From Atopobium sp. ICM42b (lineage in GTDB: Bacteria; Actinomycetota; Coriobacteriia; Coriobacteriales; Atopobiaceae): a stretch of DNA of 62,339 bases. The position numbers were made by a program, and so were the translations under genes. Location: contig JDFH01000023.1 of the NCBI GenBank assembly GCA_000564995.1, forward strand, positions 1 to 62,339, read 5' to 3'. The stretch's first letter is position 1. Each line of letters starts with the position of its first letter. Below are positions 24,484 to 34,041 of this stretch, piece after piece. A model generated the notes under the pieces. It searched no databases. It was not told where the DNA came from and saw only the letters and a program-made list of their open reading frames with translations.

Positions 24484-25971
24484 ATGCAGCTTAATCTTTC
24501 AAATATTGAATATACCTATCCATCAGCGGTGGAGCCTACCTTACATGATGTGACCATTGTGCTTCCACAGGGATGGACCGGCTTTGTTGGTAATAACGGA
24601 TCTGGTAAAACAACCCTCGCACGTATCGTATGTGGTCTCTTGCAACCTGACAGGGGAGTTATAAGCCCATCGTTTTTCTCGGCATATTGTGCTCAAAATG
24701 CAACGGAGACCCCACCGAATCTTTTTGATTTTGCTGTTGCCTACGATGATGCAGCAATTAAATTGAGGCGAGAGCTTGCTTTGGGGGATGATTGGCCTTG
24801 GCGTTTTGAAACGCTTTCGTGTGGCCAGCAGAAACGTCTCCAGGTAGCGTGCGCTTTATGGGCTTCACCTGACGTTCTGGTGGTAGACGAGCCCACTAAT
24901 CATGTGGATGTGTCAACAAAACATGCTCTTTTTGCAGCTTTATCGCAGTTCAAGGGTATTGGGGTGCTTATTTCACATGATAGGGAGTTGCTGGATAAAC
25001 TCTGTACTCAATGTTTATTTGTAGCTAACGGCACGGCAAATATGAGGACCGGCGGTTATTCTCAGGCGTCATCGCAGGTAGAGCTTGAACGCTCTAGCGC
25101 ATTGCACGCAAAGGAAACAGCGCAAAAAGAGAAGGCTCGCATAGAGCGAGAAACCCAACGGCGCAGAGAAGAGGCTTCTAGAGTTCAGGCTCGTAAAAGT
25201 GGAAGAAACATTGATAAGCATGACAGTGATGCGCGTGCAAAAAAGCGGGGCTATATAGTTTCAGGTCAAGACGGTAAAGCTGGGAAGCTTGCTGCTCGCA
25301 TGTTGGATAGACTTGAGAAGGCAACAGGTAAAGCCACAGGTATTCAGGTTGAGAAACAATACGATTCCAATATCTGGCTGGATAGTGAAGCAAGTAATAG
25401 AAAAGTTTTATTGAGGATGGAGCCCAACAGCATTCTCATAGGAGATTGCCATCTACAAACACCACCGCTATTTATTGGTAATACGGATCATATTGGCGTT
25501 GTTGGCGATAATGGCTGTGGTAAAACAACGCTGATAAAGAAAATTATTTCAAGTATTTCTGATGATGTACGGATGTTATATATTCCTCAGGAGCCAACTG
25601 AACTGCAGGAAAAGCAGACGATAAGAAAGATTAAAGGGTTATCAAACTCTCAGCGTGGAAGAGTGTTGTCTATTGTGGCACAACTTAATTCCGACCCTGA
25701 TTATGTTCTTGCAGGTGAGTTGACCAGTCCAGGTGAAATGAGAAAGCTTATGCTTGCGCTGGGAATGCTCGAATTACCAGAGCTTATCGTAGTGGATGAG
25801 CCAACTAACTATTTGGACCTTGGTTCAACCGTAGCGCTTGAACGTTTATTGTCTGAATATCCAGGAGCTTTGTTGTTGGTCTCACATGATCTCTCGCTGG
25901 TTGATTCCGCTACATCGATAAAATGGAGCATTCAGCGATCAAATGACAACCTTGAGCTTGTGGTGCAATAG
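24484..25971 (+). CDS. ABC-F family ATP-binding protein
   Basis: A 495-residue soluble protein with two ATPase domains: GNNGSGKTT, LSCGQQKRLQVACAL and VLVVDEPTNHVD; then GDNGCGKTT and LIVVDEPTNYLDLG. The basic linker (residues about 190-290) is long, like that of antibiotic-resistance ABC-F proteins. The second signature is degenerate (LTSPGEMRKLM in place of LSGGE). ABC-F proteins act on the ribosome, either in translation or in target protection; which applies here is unclear. The start at 24484 begins MQLNLSNIEYTYP; an upstream in-frame ATG at 24442 adds an unlikely extension. Confidence 0.85.
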   Translation: MQLNLSNIEYTYPSAVEPTLHDVTIVLPQGWTGFVGNNGSGKTTLARIVCGLLQPDRGVISPSFFSAYCAQNATETPPNLFDFAVAYDDAAIKLRRELALGDDWPWRFETLSCGQQKRLQVACALWASPDVLVVDEPTNHVDVSTKHALFAALSQFKGIGVLISHDRELLDKLCTQCLFVANGTANMRTGGYSQASSQVELERSSALHAKETAQKEKARIERETQRRREEASRVQARKSGRNIDKHDSDARAKKRGYIVSGQDGKAGKLAARMLDRLEKATGKATGIQVEKQYDSNIWLDSEASNRKVLLRMEPNSILIGDCHLQTPPLFIGNTDHIGVVGDNGCGKTTLIKKIISSISDDVRMLYIPQEPTELQEKQTIRKIKGLSNSQRGRVLSIVAQLNSDPDYVLAGELTSPGEMRKLMLALGMLELPELIVVDEPTNYLDLGSTVALERLLSEYPGALLLVSHDLSLVDSATSIKWSIQRSNDNLELVVQ

Positions 25972-26172
25972 GGGCGAGAAATACGTTGGACAGTTACGGT
26001 GGTTGCGCGTTTGTGTTTGAGTAGCTCACTGACACAGACCGTTACTTTTATACCGCTCGCCGTAGTTGTTTAAGCAAACTAACTTCTGCTGAAAATTTTT
26101 ATATAAACTGAAAGGTCAAACTGATTTCTTCTGGGATTTTTCGTGTTTTAAGCATGGATTTCGGAGGGACCT

Positions 26173-27735
26173 ATGCTTCACTTCAACCACGGTTCAAAGC
26201 AAGAAGCTAACGAGGGAAATGCAAGTGCTGCTGGCAACGCAGGCACAGGCGCTGCGGGCGCGAGTTCCGCTGGCGCTGTGGATGCTGCTGGTGCGGGTGC
26301 CGGAGCCCCCAACATCCCCACACCTCCTGAGGGATATCAACAGGCAACCTTTGCATCTACGCTGCCAACGATTGCTGATCAGACGGCTAACTTAAGCTCG
26401 CAGATTGGCGTCATTTCTCCAGGTGAAAGTGAGGAAGACGCTGAGGCTCGTGAGGCGTACGAGAGTCTTGCGCGTCACCGCAAAGCTCGTCGTAAAAAGA
26501 AACTTATCAAGGCAGGAATAGCCGCTGGAGTCTTTGTTCTTCTCGTCACATTGTTTATTTTGCCTATGTGCCAGGGCGGACAGGGCCAGAACACTACCGT
26601 GATGCCAAGTACCACGTTTGTCACGCGCGGCGAGTTCAGCGATTCTGTTTCCGCGTCTGGATCCATCAAGCCTGTGTCGTCAACTGTGGTAACTCCCGAG
26701 GTAGATGGCATTATTCAGGATGTTCAGGTTTCCGAGGGTACGTACGTCCATAAGGGTGACAAGCTCTTTACCATTAAGAACGACGAGCTAGACAAAGCTG
26801 TGCGTAAGGCTGCCCAACAGGTAAAAGCTGCTGAGAATGAGGTTAGCAAAGCACGCTCGGCTCTGGTCTCCGCTCGCAATGGTGTCTCAGAGGCAGGCGC
26901 GGAGGGTCAGGAGGCAAACGCTGCGTCTGTTGCTGCGGCTGTGGAAGCGGCAGAGGCAAATCTGGAGAGCGCCCAGATTGCGCTTGAGGAGGCTCGCTCT
27001 GCTTACAACGACGCAATTGCCCAGGCAGATAAGCGTGTAGTCACCGCTCCATGTGACGGAACGGTTATTGTGATGAACGCGGTGAACGGCGCTTCGGTTG
27101 GCTCGTCTGCGCCAGGTGCTGGCAACGCCGGTCCTCTGATTACTATCGCGGACCTTTCCCAGATGAAGGTGAACGTCCAGATTAACGAGGTAGACATTTC
27201 TCGCATCGCCGTTGACCAGAAGGCGCAGGTCAGCTTTACAGCTCTGCGAGACCTGTATTGCGATGCAGTGGTTACTCACGTTTCTGCTGTTTCGTCCAAC
27301 GGCGCCGACGCAGGTGCAAGTTACGATAACCCCGGTCGATCCATTGTTTCTTACACCGTTGACCTGCTTATTAGCAGTCCCGACGCCTCCATCAAGCCAG
27401 GTATGACTGCCAACGTGGACATCATGATTCAGTACATGGACAACGTGCTGACCGTACCCCTTGTTGCTGTCATGGACGATGGCGATGGCGCTTACGTCAA
27501 TGTTGTTACTTCTCGTGACGAGAAGGGCTATCCTCAGGTAAAGCGCGTATCGGTGACCGTAAAGGCACAAAGTTCTACGACGGCCGTCATTGAAGGTACT
27601 GGCATTGAGGACGGCACTGAGGTGATGATTGGCGGTGGCGCTGGCGGTCCATCTCAGGGCGCGGCTATGGACGCTCCGGCAGGCGCAACGTCTGGCTCAT
27701 CGACTGACACAACAGGCTCCAAAGATTCCAAGTAG
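26173..27735 (+). CDS. MacA-like membrane fusion protein (HlyD/RND adaptor family)
   Basis: A 520-residue protein with a cytoplasmic N-terminus of about 115 residues, rich in Ala/Gly/Asn and acidic residues, then one membrane helix (KAGIAAGVFVLLVTLFILPM). The outside part has the adaptor layout: barrel-sandwich halves around a coiled coil (residues about 210-280, AAQQVKAAENEVSKARSAL) with RVVTAPCDGTVIVMNAVNG, then a beta-barrel and a Ser/Thr-rich tail. In a Gram-positive it would link a MacB-type ABC transporter to the outside. GGAGGG precedes the ATG. The ATPase gene follows nine bases later. The long pre-membrane extension is unusual for the family. Confidence 0.88.
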   Translation: MLHFNHGSKQEANEGNASAAGNAGTGAAGASSAGAVDAAGAGAGAPNIPTPPEGYQQATFASTLPTIADQTANLSSQIGVISPGESEEDAEAREAYESLARHRKARRKKKLIKAGIAAGVFVLLVTLFILPMCQGGQGQNTTVMPSTTFVTRGEFSDSVSASGSIKPVSSTVVTPEVDGIIQDVQVSEGTYVHKGDKLFTIKNDELDKAVRKAAQQVKAAENEVSKARSALVSARNGVSEAGAEGQEANAASVAAAVEAAEANLESAQIALEEARSAYNDAIAQADKRVVTAPCDGTVIVMNAVNGASVGSSAPGAGNAGPLITIADLSQMKVNVQINEVDISRIAVDQKAQVSFTALRDLYCDAVVTHVSAVSSNGADAGASYDNPGRSIVSYTVDLLISSPDASIKPGMTANVDIMIQYMDNVLTVPLVAVMDDGDGAYVNVVTSRDEKGYPQVKRVSVTVKAQSSTTAVIEGTGIEDGTEVMIGGGAGGPSQGAAMDAPAGATSGSSTDTTGSKDSK

Positions 27736-27744
27736 GCGACGCGT

Positions 27745-28557
27745 ATGTCCAAGGTAATTGAGGTACATAAGCTGCATCGCATTTACGAGACGGCTGCAGG
27801 TTTGACGCACGCTCTACGGGGTGTTTCCCTGACTGTGGAGAAGGGCGAGTTTCTTTGCATCATGGGTCCGTCAGGCTCGGGCAAATCAACCCTGATGAAC
27901 ATTTTGGGTTGCCTGGATACTCCTACTGCTGGTTCGTACAAGCTCGAGGGACTTGAGGTTGCAGATCTTTCCGATGACGATCTAGCGGAGATTCGCGCCA
28001 CGCGTCTGGGCTTTGTCTTCCAGTCGTTTAACCTACTGCCGCGCACTACGGTGCTGCGAAACGTTATGCTGCCGCTCATCTACTCGGACATTCCCGCAAA
28101 AGAGCGAGAGTTGCGTGCTTGGAAGGCACTGCGTTCTGTTGGTCTGCCCGAGGAATACTACGAACATAAGTCCAACGAGCTTTCCGGTGGTCAGGTGCAG
28201 CGCGTAGCAATTGCTCGTGCGCTGGTAAACGACCCGGCGGTTATTTTTGCCGATGAGCCAACAGGCAACCTGGACTCCGCAACAAGTGAGATGGTACTCA
28301 ACACGTTCAAGTCCATGCAGGAGCGCGGCAAAACAATCGTACTGATTACACACGACCCCGAGACTGCCTTTTGGGCTGACCGCGTGGTACACATTCGTGA
28401 CGGCCGCCTGCTCACAGACGAGCAGGAAAAGGAGTTTGTGAAGCAACACGCTGCACAGTCCACGACGGGTGTGCAGCCCGCGACGGGCGCACGACCTGTG
28501 ACGGGCGCACATGCTGCGACGGGCGCACGACCCGCGACAGGAGGTGCTGCGCTATGA
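27745..28557 (+). CDS. MacB-like ABC transporter ATPase with repeat tail
   Basis: A 270-residue ATPase: Walker A GPSGSGKST, LSGGQVQRVAIARAL, Walker B VIFADEPTGNLDS, H loop LITHDPETA. It is of the LolD/MacB type that powers FtsX-fold permeases. The last 40 or so residues are a repeat tail of (A/V)TGA(R/H)P units, absent from normal family members of about 225-235 residues. The stop overlaps the permease start (ATGA), so expression is coupled. Substrate is unknown; peptides, antibiotics or lipids are typical. Confidence 0.9.
   Translation: MSKVIEVHKLHRIYETAAGLTHALRGVSLTVEKGEFLCIMGPSGSGKSTLMNILGCLDTPTAGSYKLEGLEVADLSDDDLAEIRATRLGFVFQSFNLLPRTTVLRNVMLPLIYSDIPAKERELRAWKALRSVGLPEEYYEHKSNELSGGQVQRVAIARALVNDPAVIFADEPTGNLDSATSEMVLNTFKSMQERGKTIVLITHDPETAFWADRVVHIRDGRLLTDEQEKEFVKQHAAQSTTGVQPATGARPVTGAHAATGARPATGGAAL
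28462..28540 (+). repeat. 18-bp tandem repeat encoding (A/V)TGA(R/H)P
   Basis: Four and a half copies of a unit close to CGACGGGCGCACGACCCG fill the 3' end of the ATPase gene. Units differ by a few bases. The period is a multiple of three, so copy-number changes would lengthen or shorten the tail without a frameshift. Confidence 0.8.
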
Positions 28558-29762
28558 GGCTGATGGATCTGCTGCGAGAAACCCTGTCTGCGCTCAACGC
28601 TAACCGCGGCCGCAGCTTGTTGACGGTGCTGGGCATTGTTATTGGCATCAGCGCAGTTATTGCGATGACGGCACTTATCGACGGCATCAAGTATTCGCTG
28701 GTCAGCTCGCTAGGCCTCAACCAGTCGCGCATGGTCATGATTTACGCGTGGCCAGACCGCGAGGTCACGCAGCAGGACCTGGAGATGCTGCAGCTCAGCG
28801 TACCAGGGTATGAGCTTGTCACCGGTATTGACTCCACCATGGCCCGCGTTAACTCGGCCGAGAAGCAGTTTGACGCGCGAATCATCGGCTGCACGCCCGA
28901 CTACTTCACTGTCATGGGCCTCAAGGCATCTGCGGGTTCGCTCCTTACAAAGTCCGACGTAGATGACACATCTAAAAACGTTCTTCTCGACAAATTGTCT
29001 GCCGAGAAACTCTTTGGCAGTGCAGATGCTTCCATTGGACAGGTTGTTCGCATCAACAACGACAGCTACACCATTGCGGGCGTGGTTGACAGTGGTCCAA
29101 ACGGCGGCGGGCAAGGCGATACGCTGCTGGCCTACATGCCGTACTCCACGTATTCCGCGCGTCTGACGGGCACTAAAACTATCAGCCAGGTTTTTGGTTA
29201 CGCTCGCGAAAACGTTGACATGAAGGCGCTTGCGGATGAAACAAAGTCCTGGTTGCTGGACTGGTTTAACATTCCGTCCGCGCAGGCCGAAGATCGCGTG
29301 ACGGTCATGACGCTTTCGTCCATTATTGAGCAGATGAACGCCACGCTTATGTCGTTCCAGGTCCTGGTTACCGCCACGGCGAGCATTTCGCTTCTGGTTG
29401 GCGGCATTGGCATCATGAACATGATGCTCACTAACGTGACGGAGCGCATTAGGGAGATTGGCCTGCGAAAGGCCCTGGGCGCTCGCGCGTCCGACATCAC
29501 CAAGCAGTTCCTGTGCGAGTCCATTTTGATTTGCATTATGGGTGGCGTGATTGGCATTGCCCTGGGTTACGCCGGAGCGTGGGGCCTGGCTGGCTCGTTT
29601 AGCAGCATGATTACGCTTGAGACGGGAATAACACCTATCATCACGCCAAACATCGTGATGATTACCTCGGGAATCTGCATTGGCATCGGACTCATCTTTG
29701 GCTACTGGCCTGCTCGCCGCGCCTCGAAGCTCAATCCTGTGGAATCGCTCCGCTACCAGTAA
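28554..29762 (+). CDS. MacB-like ABC transporter permease (FtsX fold)
   Basis: A 402-residue protein with one N-terminal helix (SLLTVLGIVIGISAVIAMTALIDG), an extracellular MacB periplasmic-type core domain (residues about 50-270) and three C-terminal helices with the FtsX signature region MNMMLTNVTERIREIGLRKALGA. It ends with the usual coupling RRASKLNPVESLRYQ. With the adaptor and ATPase it makes a three-gene MacAB-type exporter operon. Confidence 0.9.
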   Translation: MRLMDLLRETLSALNANRGRSLLTVLGIVIGISAVIAMTALIDGIKYSLVSSLGLNQSRMVMIYAWPDREVTQQDLEMLQLSVPGYELVTGIDSTMARVNSAEKQFDARIIGCTPDYFTVMGLKASAGSLLTKSDVDDTSKNVLLDKLSAEKLFGSADASIGQVVRINNDSYTIAGVVDSGPNGGGQGDTLLAYMPYSTYSARLTGTKTISQVFGYARENVDMKALADETKSWLLDWFNIPSAQAEDRVTVMTLSSIIEQMNATLMSFQVLVTATASISLLVGGIGIMNMMLTNVTERIREIGLRKALGARASDITKQFLCESILICIMGGVIGIALGYAGAWGLAGSFSSMITLETGITPIITPNIVMITSGICIGIGLIFGYWPARRASKLNPVESLRYQ

Positions 29763-29863
29763 ATGGGGTGTGTGCGTAAACGGGGTACAACCGGTAGCAG
29801 CTTGCGCCCGAAACGGTCTGCATCCGTAAAAAACCTGCTAACGAAAATAGCCTGCTACTAGTA

Positions 29864-29888
29864 GGGTTTCTCGCCTGGTGAGAAACCC
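29864..29888. terminator. Bidirectional terminator after the MacAB operon
   Basis: GGGTTTCTC and GAGAAACCC pair around loop GCCTGGT, followed by TTTG. It lies between the end of the permease gene and the convergent SIMPL gene. It contains one copy of the recurrent octamer TTCTCGCC. Confidence 0.65.
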
Positions 29889-29912
29889 TTTGAAGTGCGG
29901 TGGATTGTGCAG

Positions 29913-30602
29913 CTACAGCAGATCATCTGGTGGTAGGAGCTCGATGTCCCATGTAGTGCCAACGTAGCAGCTGATTTTTATTTCTACAGGATTAAAAATC
30001 GGTGCATCATCTTTGACTCTAACGGTTTCACGTGCACAACGAGCGCCTAACGATTCTCCGTAGTCTTCGCGCTCGAATGTATAATGCGCATCTTTTAATC
30101 CAATAACCTTTACTCCAGCCGCTTTGGCAAGAATATCCGCCTTTTCACGGCAAGTAACTATAGCATCAGAAGAAAGTTTATCTTTAATAGCATGTTTGTT
30201 TGCAACCGAGTATTTCAATGTGAAAGTTACTTCTTCACCGCATGAACTTAGGGATTTCCAGATTTTTTCAAGAAGACCCTCACGGAGCGTTTGAGTAATA
30301 GAAAGACTTGCATGAAAATCATATCCTTCAATTTTTTTATGAGTACAATAGTATCGATCTGAATCTTCTTTCTGATACTCTCTGACTTCATGAGGAGATA
30401 CCGAGTAACTCTTATTTTTTAGAATAGAAGATGGCAAACCGTTTTGTTCCAGCGCCTCTTTCATGGTCTTTAATATCACATTGTATTTAGCGGTGCAATT
30501 TTCACGAATGTCGCAAGTTCCAATAATATTGATTTCAAATTCAATAGTGTCAGGTGCAACTTGTGTGCTCAGGTTTGTTGATACGTCAATTGTTCGTTCC
30601 AT
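29913..30602 (-). CDS. SIMPL (DUF541) domain protein
   Basis: A 229-residue protein matching the SIMPL/DUF541 layout: N-terminal ERTIDVSTNLSTQVAPDTIEFEINI, a central YSVSPHEVREYQ strand, and the C-terminal EKADILAKAAGVKVIGLKD pattern. Most SIMPL proteins are exported; this one has no signal peptide or membrane helix, so it appears cytoplasmic. Biochemical role is unknown; some homologues are linked to oxidative stress. GGAAAGGA-like sequence lies just upstream. Confidence 0.82.
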   Translation of the reverse strand: MERTIDVSTNLSTQVAPDTIEFEINIIGTCDIRENCTAKYNVILKTMKEALEQNGLPSSILKNKSYSVSPHEVREYQKEDSDRYYCTHKKIEGYDFHASLSITQTLREGLLEKIWKSLSSCGEEVTFTLKYSVANKHAIKDKLSSDAIVTCREKADILAKAAGVKVIGLKDAHYTFEREDYGESLGARCARETVRVKDDAPIFNPVEIKISCYVGTTWDIELLPPDDLL

Positions 30603-30889
30603 GATGCGTTCCTTTCAGCGGTGTTAGAGAAAAATTAGCTGATCGAACAGGTAATTTATTTCTCATTGTTGAATAATCATAGGTCCAATAAGAAATTTGA
30701 GTGTCCAGCTTGATGGACACTTAGATAGGTATTTTTCAATACCTTGATAAGCGATTGATTTGAAAATTCGAAGAAACAAAATCAATGAAGTCAAATCAAA
30801 AATCCCATGTAAAAGTGTAGATTTAGGTGTAAACTTTATGGTGTTGTTAGCTATAGCTAACAAACTTCCAACTGAACGGAGTTTATCGA
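30603..30889. other. Divergent promoter region of SIMPL and ICMT-like genes
   Basis: An AT-rich region of 287 bases with no gene. The only clear structure is the palindrome TGTCCA-N6-TGGACA at 30702-30719 (separate entry). A TAGCTATAGCTA repeat lies at about 30849-30860 just before the plus-strand gene's ribosome site. Confidence 0.5.
30702..30719. promoter_or_regulatory. Palindrome TGTCCA-N6-TGGACA, site 4
   Basis: TGTCCA GCTTGA TGGACA, extended on both sides to AGTGTCCA/TGGACACT. No T run follows, so this copy is not a terminator. It lies in the shared upstream region of two divergent genes, as expected for an operator. Confidence 0.65.
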
Positions 30890-31390
30890 ATGCCTGCTCA
30901 GAACGAGAAGAAGGATCATCTTCCGGTACTTGGTGTTGGTCCCGCTTACGTGATTGCCATCACAGCGCTGACAGTTGCGTGCATTACCTTGTCTAAACTG
31001 GGATTTCTTCCGTATCTTCGCATTCGAGCAACGGTTGGCGTAATGCATACCGTGGGTACAGCTTTTCTGATTGTGGGCATCTGGCTTTGGGTTTCCGCCG
31101 CCATCAAAGAAAAGCTTCGTGAGAAGATCATTGCAAATCAGCTGGTAACCACTGGTGTTTATGCGCTGGTAAGAAACCCTATCTACTCCGCATTTGCGTT
31201 TGTCATGTCGGGTGCGGCGCTACTCTCTAGTAACCTTTATCTGCTACCACTACCCCTTGTGTTTTGGGTGCTTTTAACTGTGATGATGCAGGCTACAGAG
31301 GAGAAGTGGCTTCTCGAGCAGTTTGGCGATGAGTACAAAGAGTACTGCAAACGAGTCAATCGCTGCATTCCATGGTTTCCCAGGCACTAG
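30890..31390 (+). CDS. Isoprenylcysteine carboxyl methyltransferase-like membrane methyltransferase
   Basis: A 166-residue membrane protein with about four helices and the conserved SAM-binding end of the ICMT/PEMT group: QLVTTGVYALVRNPIYSA (residues about 83-100) and EEKWLLEQFGDEYKEYCKRVNRCIPWF. Bacterial members methylate unknown lipid-like or small substrates. GGAG precedes the ATG by eight to nine bases. Stand-alone gene with its own terminator. Confidence 0.88.
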   Translation: MPAQNEKKDHLPVLGVGPAYVIAITALTVACITLSKLGFLPYLRIRATVGVMHTVGTAFLIVGIWLWVSAAIKEKLREKIIANQLVTTGVYALVRNPIYSAFAFVMSGAALLSSNLYLLPLPLVFWVLLTVMMQATEEKWLLEQFGDEYKEYCKRVNRCIPWFPRH

Positions 31391-31416
31391 CGTTTAATGT
31401 GGACATTTGCTTTTAG

Positions 31417-31455
31417 CCAAGCCCTAGCTCCTATAGTTGAGCTGGGGTTTGTTCG
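31417..31455 (+). terminator. Terminator after the ICMT-like gene
   Basis: AAGCCCTAGCTC pairs with GAGCTGGGGTTT (one or two mismatches) around loop CTATAGTT; T-rich sequence follows after a few bases. Confidence 0.55.
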
Positions 31456-31588
31456 GTTTTCTCGCTATATAAATTCTTTTACGAAGTGGCTATGATATAC
31501 ATACGTCACGCTAGGCATGTTTGTGATATGCCTGCTCTATATACGTTATGCTAGTTTGTTAATGCTTGTACCTGCTGCTTCATGAGAA

Positions 31589-33535
31589 ATGAGAGATGCG
31601 ATGCTGGATATTCGTCGTGTTTTGGCAAGTGCACCCAAAAAGCATACAGAGGAAACGCTGAATTCTCTGACGACTGTTTGGGGAGAGGCGCTTGACCCAT
31701 CGAACGTATTGCCTGAGCATCCGCGTCCTCGCATGCAGCGCGAAGAGTATGCGATGTTGAATGGCGTGTGGGAGTATGCGATTACGCCGGTAGATGGCGA
31801 GGCGGATGCAAAGACCCTTGCGCAACAGGCAATTCCTTCCCGTTGGGATGGGCAGATTGTGGTGCCATTCTCGCCAGAAGCCCCACTATCTGGAGTTGGT
31901 CGAACGGTGCAGCCGAGCGAATTTTTGTGGTATAAGCACAAAATTGAACTACCTAAACTGGCTGATGACCAGCGACTTATTCTGTATTTTGAAGCGGTTG
32001 ACTGGATGTGCGCGTGCTTTGTGAATGGCAAGCTTGCTGGTACGCATGCAGGCGGTTACCTGCCGTTTTCTTTTGATGTGACGAATTTACTTGGCTCATC
32101 TGAAACGGAAGAGAGTGCTGCGTCTGCTGCGAGGACAGAAAATGTGGTCACGGCAGACAGTGCGGACACGGCTGAGCTCGTGCTTTGTGTTTGGGATCCG
32201 AGCGATACTGGCTCTCAACTGCGTGGAAAGCAGCGGCTCTCGCGTGGCGACATTTGGTATACCGCTCAGAGTGGCGTTTGGCAGAGCGTTTGGTACGAGG
32301 TTGTTTTTGCAGCTCATCTTGAGTCGCTAACGCTAAAGGGTGATATGTTTGGCGCGCTTGAGGTTAGAGCGAACGTGCAGGTAAGCGGGTTGTACGGTGT
32401 ACAAACGAGCGCGTGTGAGCTGGAGTTGGCGCTCAAAGACGAGCTTGGACAAGACGTTCTTCTCGCCACACTTCCAGTGGATGAGGCAGGGGAGATTCAT
32501 GCTGAGTTGCACGTGGATGACCCGCAGCTTTGGTCGCCGGAGAGTCCGCACCTCTATGCCGTGGAGGCTACGCTGCGGCGAGATGGCGTGGTCGTCGATG
32601 CAGTTCACAGTTATTGCGCGTTTCGTACTGTTGAGGTAAAGAAAGACGTGGCGGGCGTGCCAAGGGTGCATTTGAATGGTGCGCCGTATTTTGTTCGTGG
32701 CGTGCTGGATCAGGGCTATTGGCCTGACGGATTGCTGACGGCTCCGTCCGACGATGCGCTGGTATATGACGTAGAGGCTATGAAATCGGCTGGTTTCAAT
32801 ACGCTGCGAAAGCATATCAAGATTGAAAGTGAGCGCTGGTATTACCACTGCGATCGTATTGGCATGCTGGTTTGGCAGGATTGTGTTTCGGGAGGTAGCG
32901 CGTATAGTCCCTGGCACACGAGTCAGAAGCCGACACTGTTCAGTTTTACCTGGGGTCGATTTGACGACACAACACCAAGTCATCACGAGGCTTTATCCGC
33001 AGGTGAAGATGGCTATCGCGAGGAGTGGACAGAAACTTGTCAGGAAATGGTCAAGCTCCTGGATGGACATCCTTCGATTGGATTTTGGACGCTCTTTAAC
33101 GAGGGTTGGGGACAGTTTGATGCACGGGCTGCTACTGAGGCTGTTCGCGCCTTGGATGCAACACGACCAATTGATGCAACAAGCGGCTGGTACGACCAGG
33201 GATGCGGCGATTTCCTGAGCATTCATAATTACTTCAGGCCGTTACGTGCAGGTTGGCAGAGGAGGCAGCGTGGAAATCGAGCTGCAATAATTTCTGAGTT
33301 TGGCGGTCTTACTCAAATGATGCCAGGTCATACGTCGCTTGACCACTCGTATGGGTACGGTGATTTTTCCACGGTCGAGGATTGGCGAGCTGCTGTTAAA
33401 AAGTTGCTTGCAGAGGTGGAATCGCTGCAGGATGAGGGCCTTGCGGGATACGTTTACACGCAGGTATCTGATGTTGAGGAAGAGGTAAACGGCCTGCTTA
33501 CTTACGATCGAAAGATCAACAAGTTCAACGGGTAG
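31589..33535 (+). CDS. Glycoside hydrolase family 2 protein
   Basis: A 648-residue, leaderless enzyme with the GH2 domain order: sugar-binding jelly roll (residues about 45-240, with the DGQIVVPFSPEAPLSG region), immunoglobulin-like domain (about 245-350), and TIM barrel. The acid/base Glu is in FWTLFNEGWGQFD and the probable nucleophile Glu in AIISEFGGL. GH2 members cleave beta-galactosides, beta-glucuronides or beta-mannosides; no residue pattern here lets me choose. Without a signal peptide it would act on imported sugars. No transporter or regulator adjoins it. The start is not strongly supported; ATG at 31601 is an alternative. Confidence 0.88.
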   Translation: MRDAMLDIRRVLASAPKKHTEETLNSLTTVWGEALDPSNVLPEHPRPRMQREEYAMLNGVWEYAITPVDGEADAKTLAQQAIPSRWDGQIVVPFSPEAPLSGVGRTVQPSEFLWYKHKIELPKLADDQRLILYFEAVDWMCACFVNGKLAGTHAGGYLPFSFDVTNLLGSSETEESAASAARTENVVTADSADTAELVLCVWDPSDTGSQLRGKQRLSRGDIWYTAQSGVWQSVWYEVVFAAHLESLTLKGDMFGALEVRANVQVSGLYGVQTSACELELALKDELGQDVLLATLPVDEAGEIHAELHVDDPQLWSPESPHLYAVEATLRRDGVVVDAVHSYCAFRTVEVKKDVAGVPRVHLNGAPYFVRGVLDQGYWPDGLLTAPSDDALVYDVEAMKSAGFNTLRKHIKIESERWYYHCDRIGMLVWQDCVSGGSAYSPWHTSQKPTLFSFTWGRFDDTTPSHHEALSAGEDGYREEWTETCQEMVKLLDGHPSIGFWTLFNEGWGQFDARAATEAVRALDATRPIDATSGWYDQGCGDFLSIHNYFRPLRAGWQRRQRGNRAAIISEFGGLTQMMPGHTSLDHSYGYGDFSTVEDWRAAVKKLLAEVESLQDEGLAGYVYTQVSDVEEEVNGLLTYDRKINKFNG

Positions 33536-33660
33536 TGACTGTCGGATGACGCTGGGTAATGCTCAGAGATGCTCGGCAAATTAAGCGATGAGTAGTGGAC
33601 TGAAAGATGCCCAGTTAATTGAGGTATGTCCAGTAATACCAATTGCTGATTCTATCCAAA

Positions 33661-33810
33661 GTGGTAAAAAATGCGTTTAGTTGGAGTTTCATTTTTCTGT
33701 ATAACGAGTTTTCGCAGATAAAAAATTGCAACGGTGGTAAAAAATCGTCTTAGTTGGGGATAAAAATGACTTTTTAAAGATTTGATCTCCAACTAAACGG
33801 ATTTTTTACC
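33661..33810. repeat. Dispersed folding repeat, copy A
   Basis: Contains two direct 24-bp units (33661-33684 and 33734-33757), both starting GTGGTAAAAAAT and ending TTAGTTGG, and one inverted unit at 33789-33810 (CCAACTAAACGG...TTTTTTACC). Each direct unit can pair with the inverted one, so two alternative long hairpins are possible. The same layout recurs at 42204-42352. Confidence 0.8.
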
Positions 33811-33931
33811 TTTTTAGCACTTTAAATTTCGGTCCAAAAATTGAGTGATACACAAAATTGAATATCTGCTCATAGATATTCATAGAAATGAATATATTTC
33901 TCGTTGAAGTAGAAATTTTGCAACTTAACAC

Positions 33932-33970
33932 AAAAACTCGCCTCCCAGAGGTCTGTTTCTGGAAGGCGAG
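33932..33970 (-). terminator. Terminator of the flavin operon
   Basis: CTCGCCTTCCAGA pairs with TCTGGGAGGCGAG on the minus strand, followed by TTTTTGTG. It lies about 70 bases past the FMN reductase stop. Confidence 0.8.
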
Positions 33971-34041
33971 GGGAGATTGTATTTCTCTAAGTACGCGTTT
34001 CTGCACTACAAACGCGCGTCGCGGTCGCGCGTAGCTGCACG

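Larger units (their letters stand above)
33536..34041. other. Intergenic region with folding repeat and terminator
   Basis: About 500 bases between the GH2 gene and the flavin operon end hold no gene. They contain copy A of a 150-bp dispersed repeat (33661-33810) and the minus-strand terminator at 33932-33970. The segment 33820-33930 is very AT-rich, with ATATTCATAGA/AAATGAATAT repeats. Confidence 0.6.
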
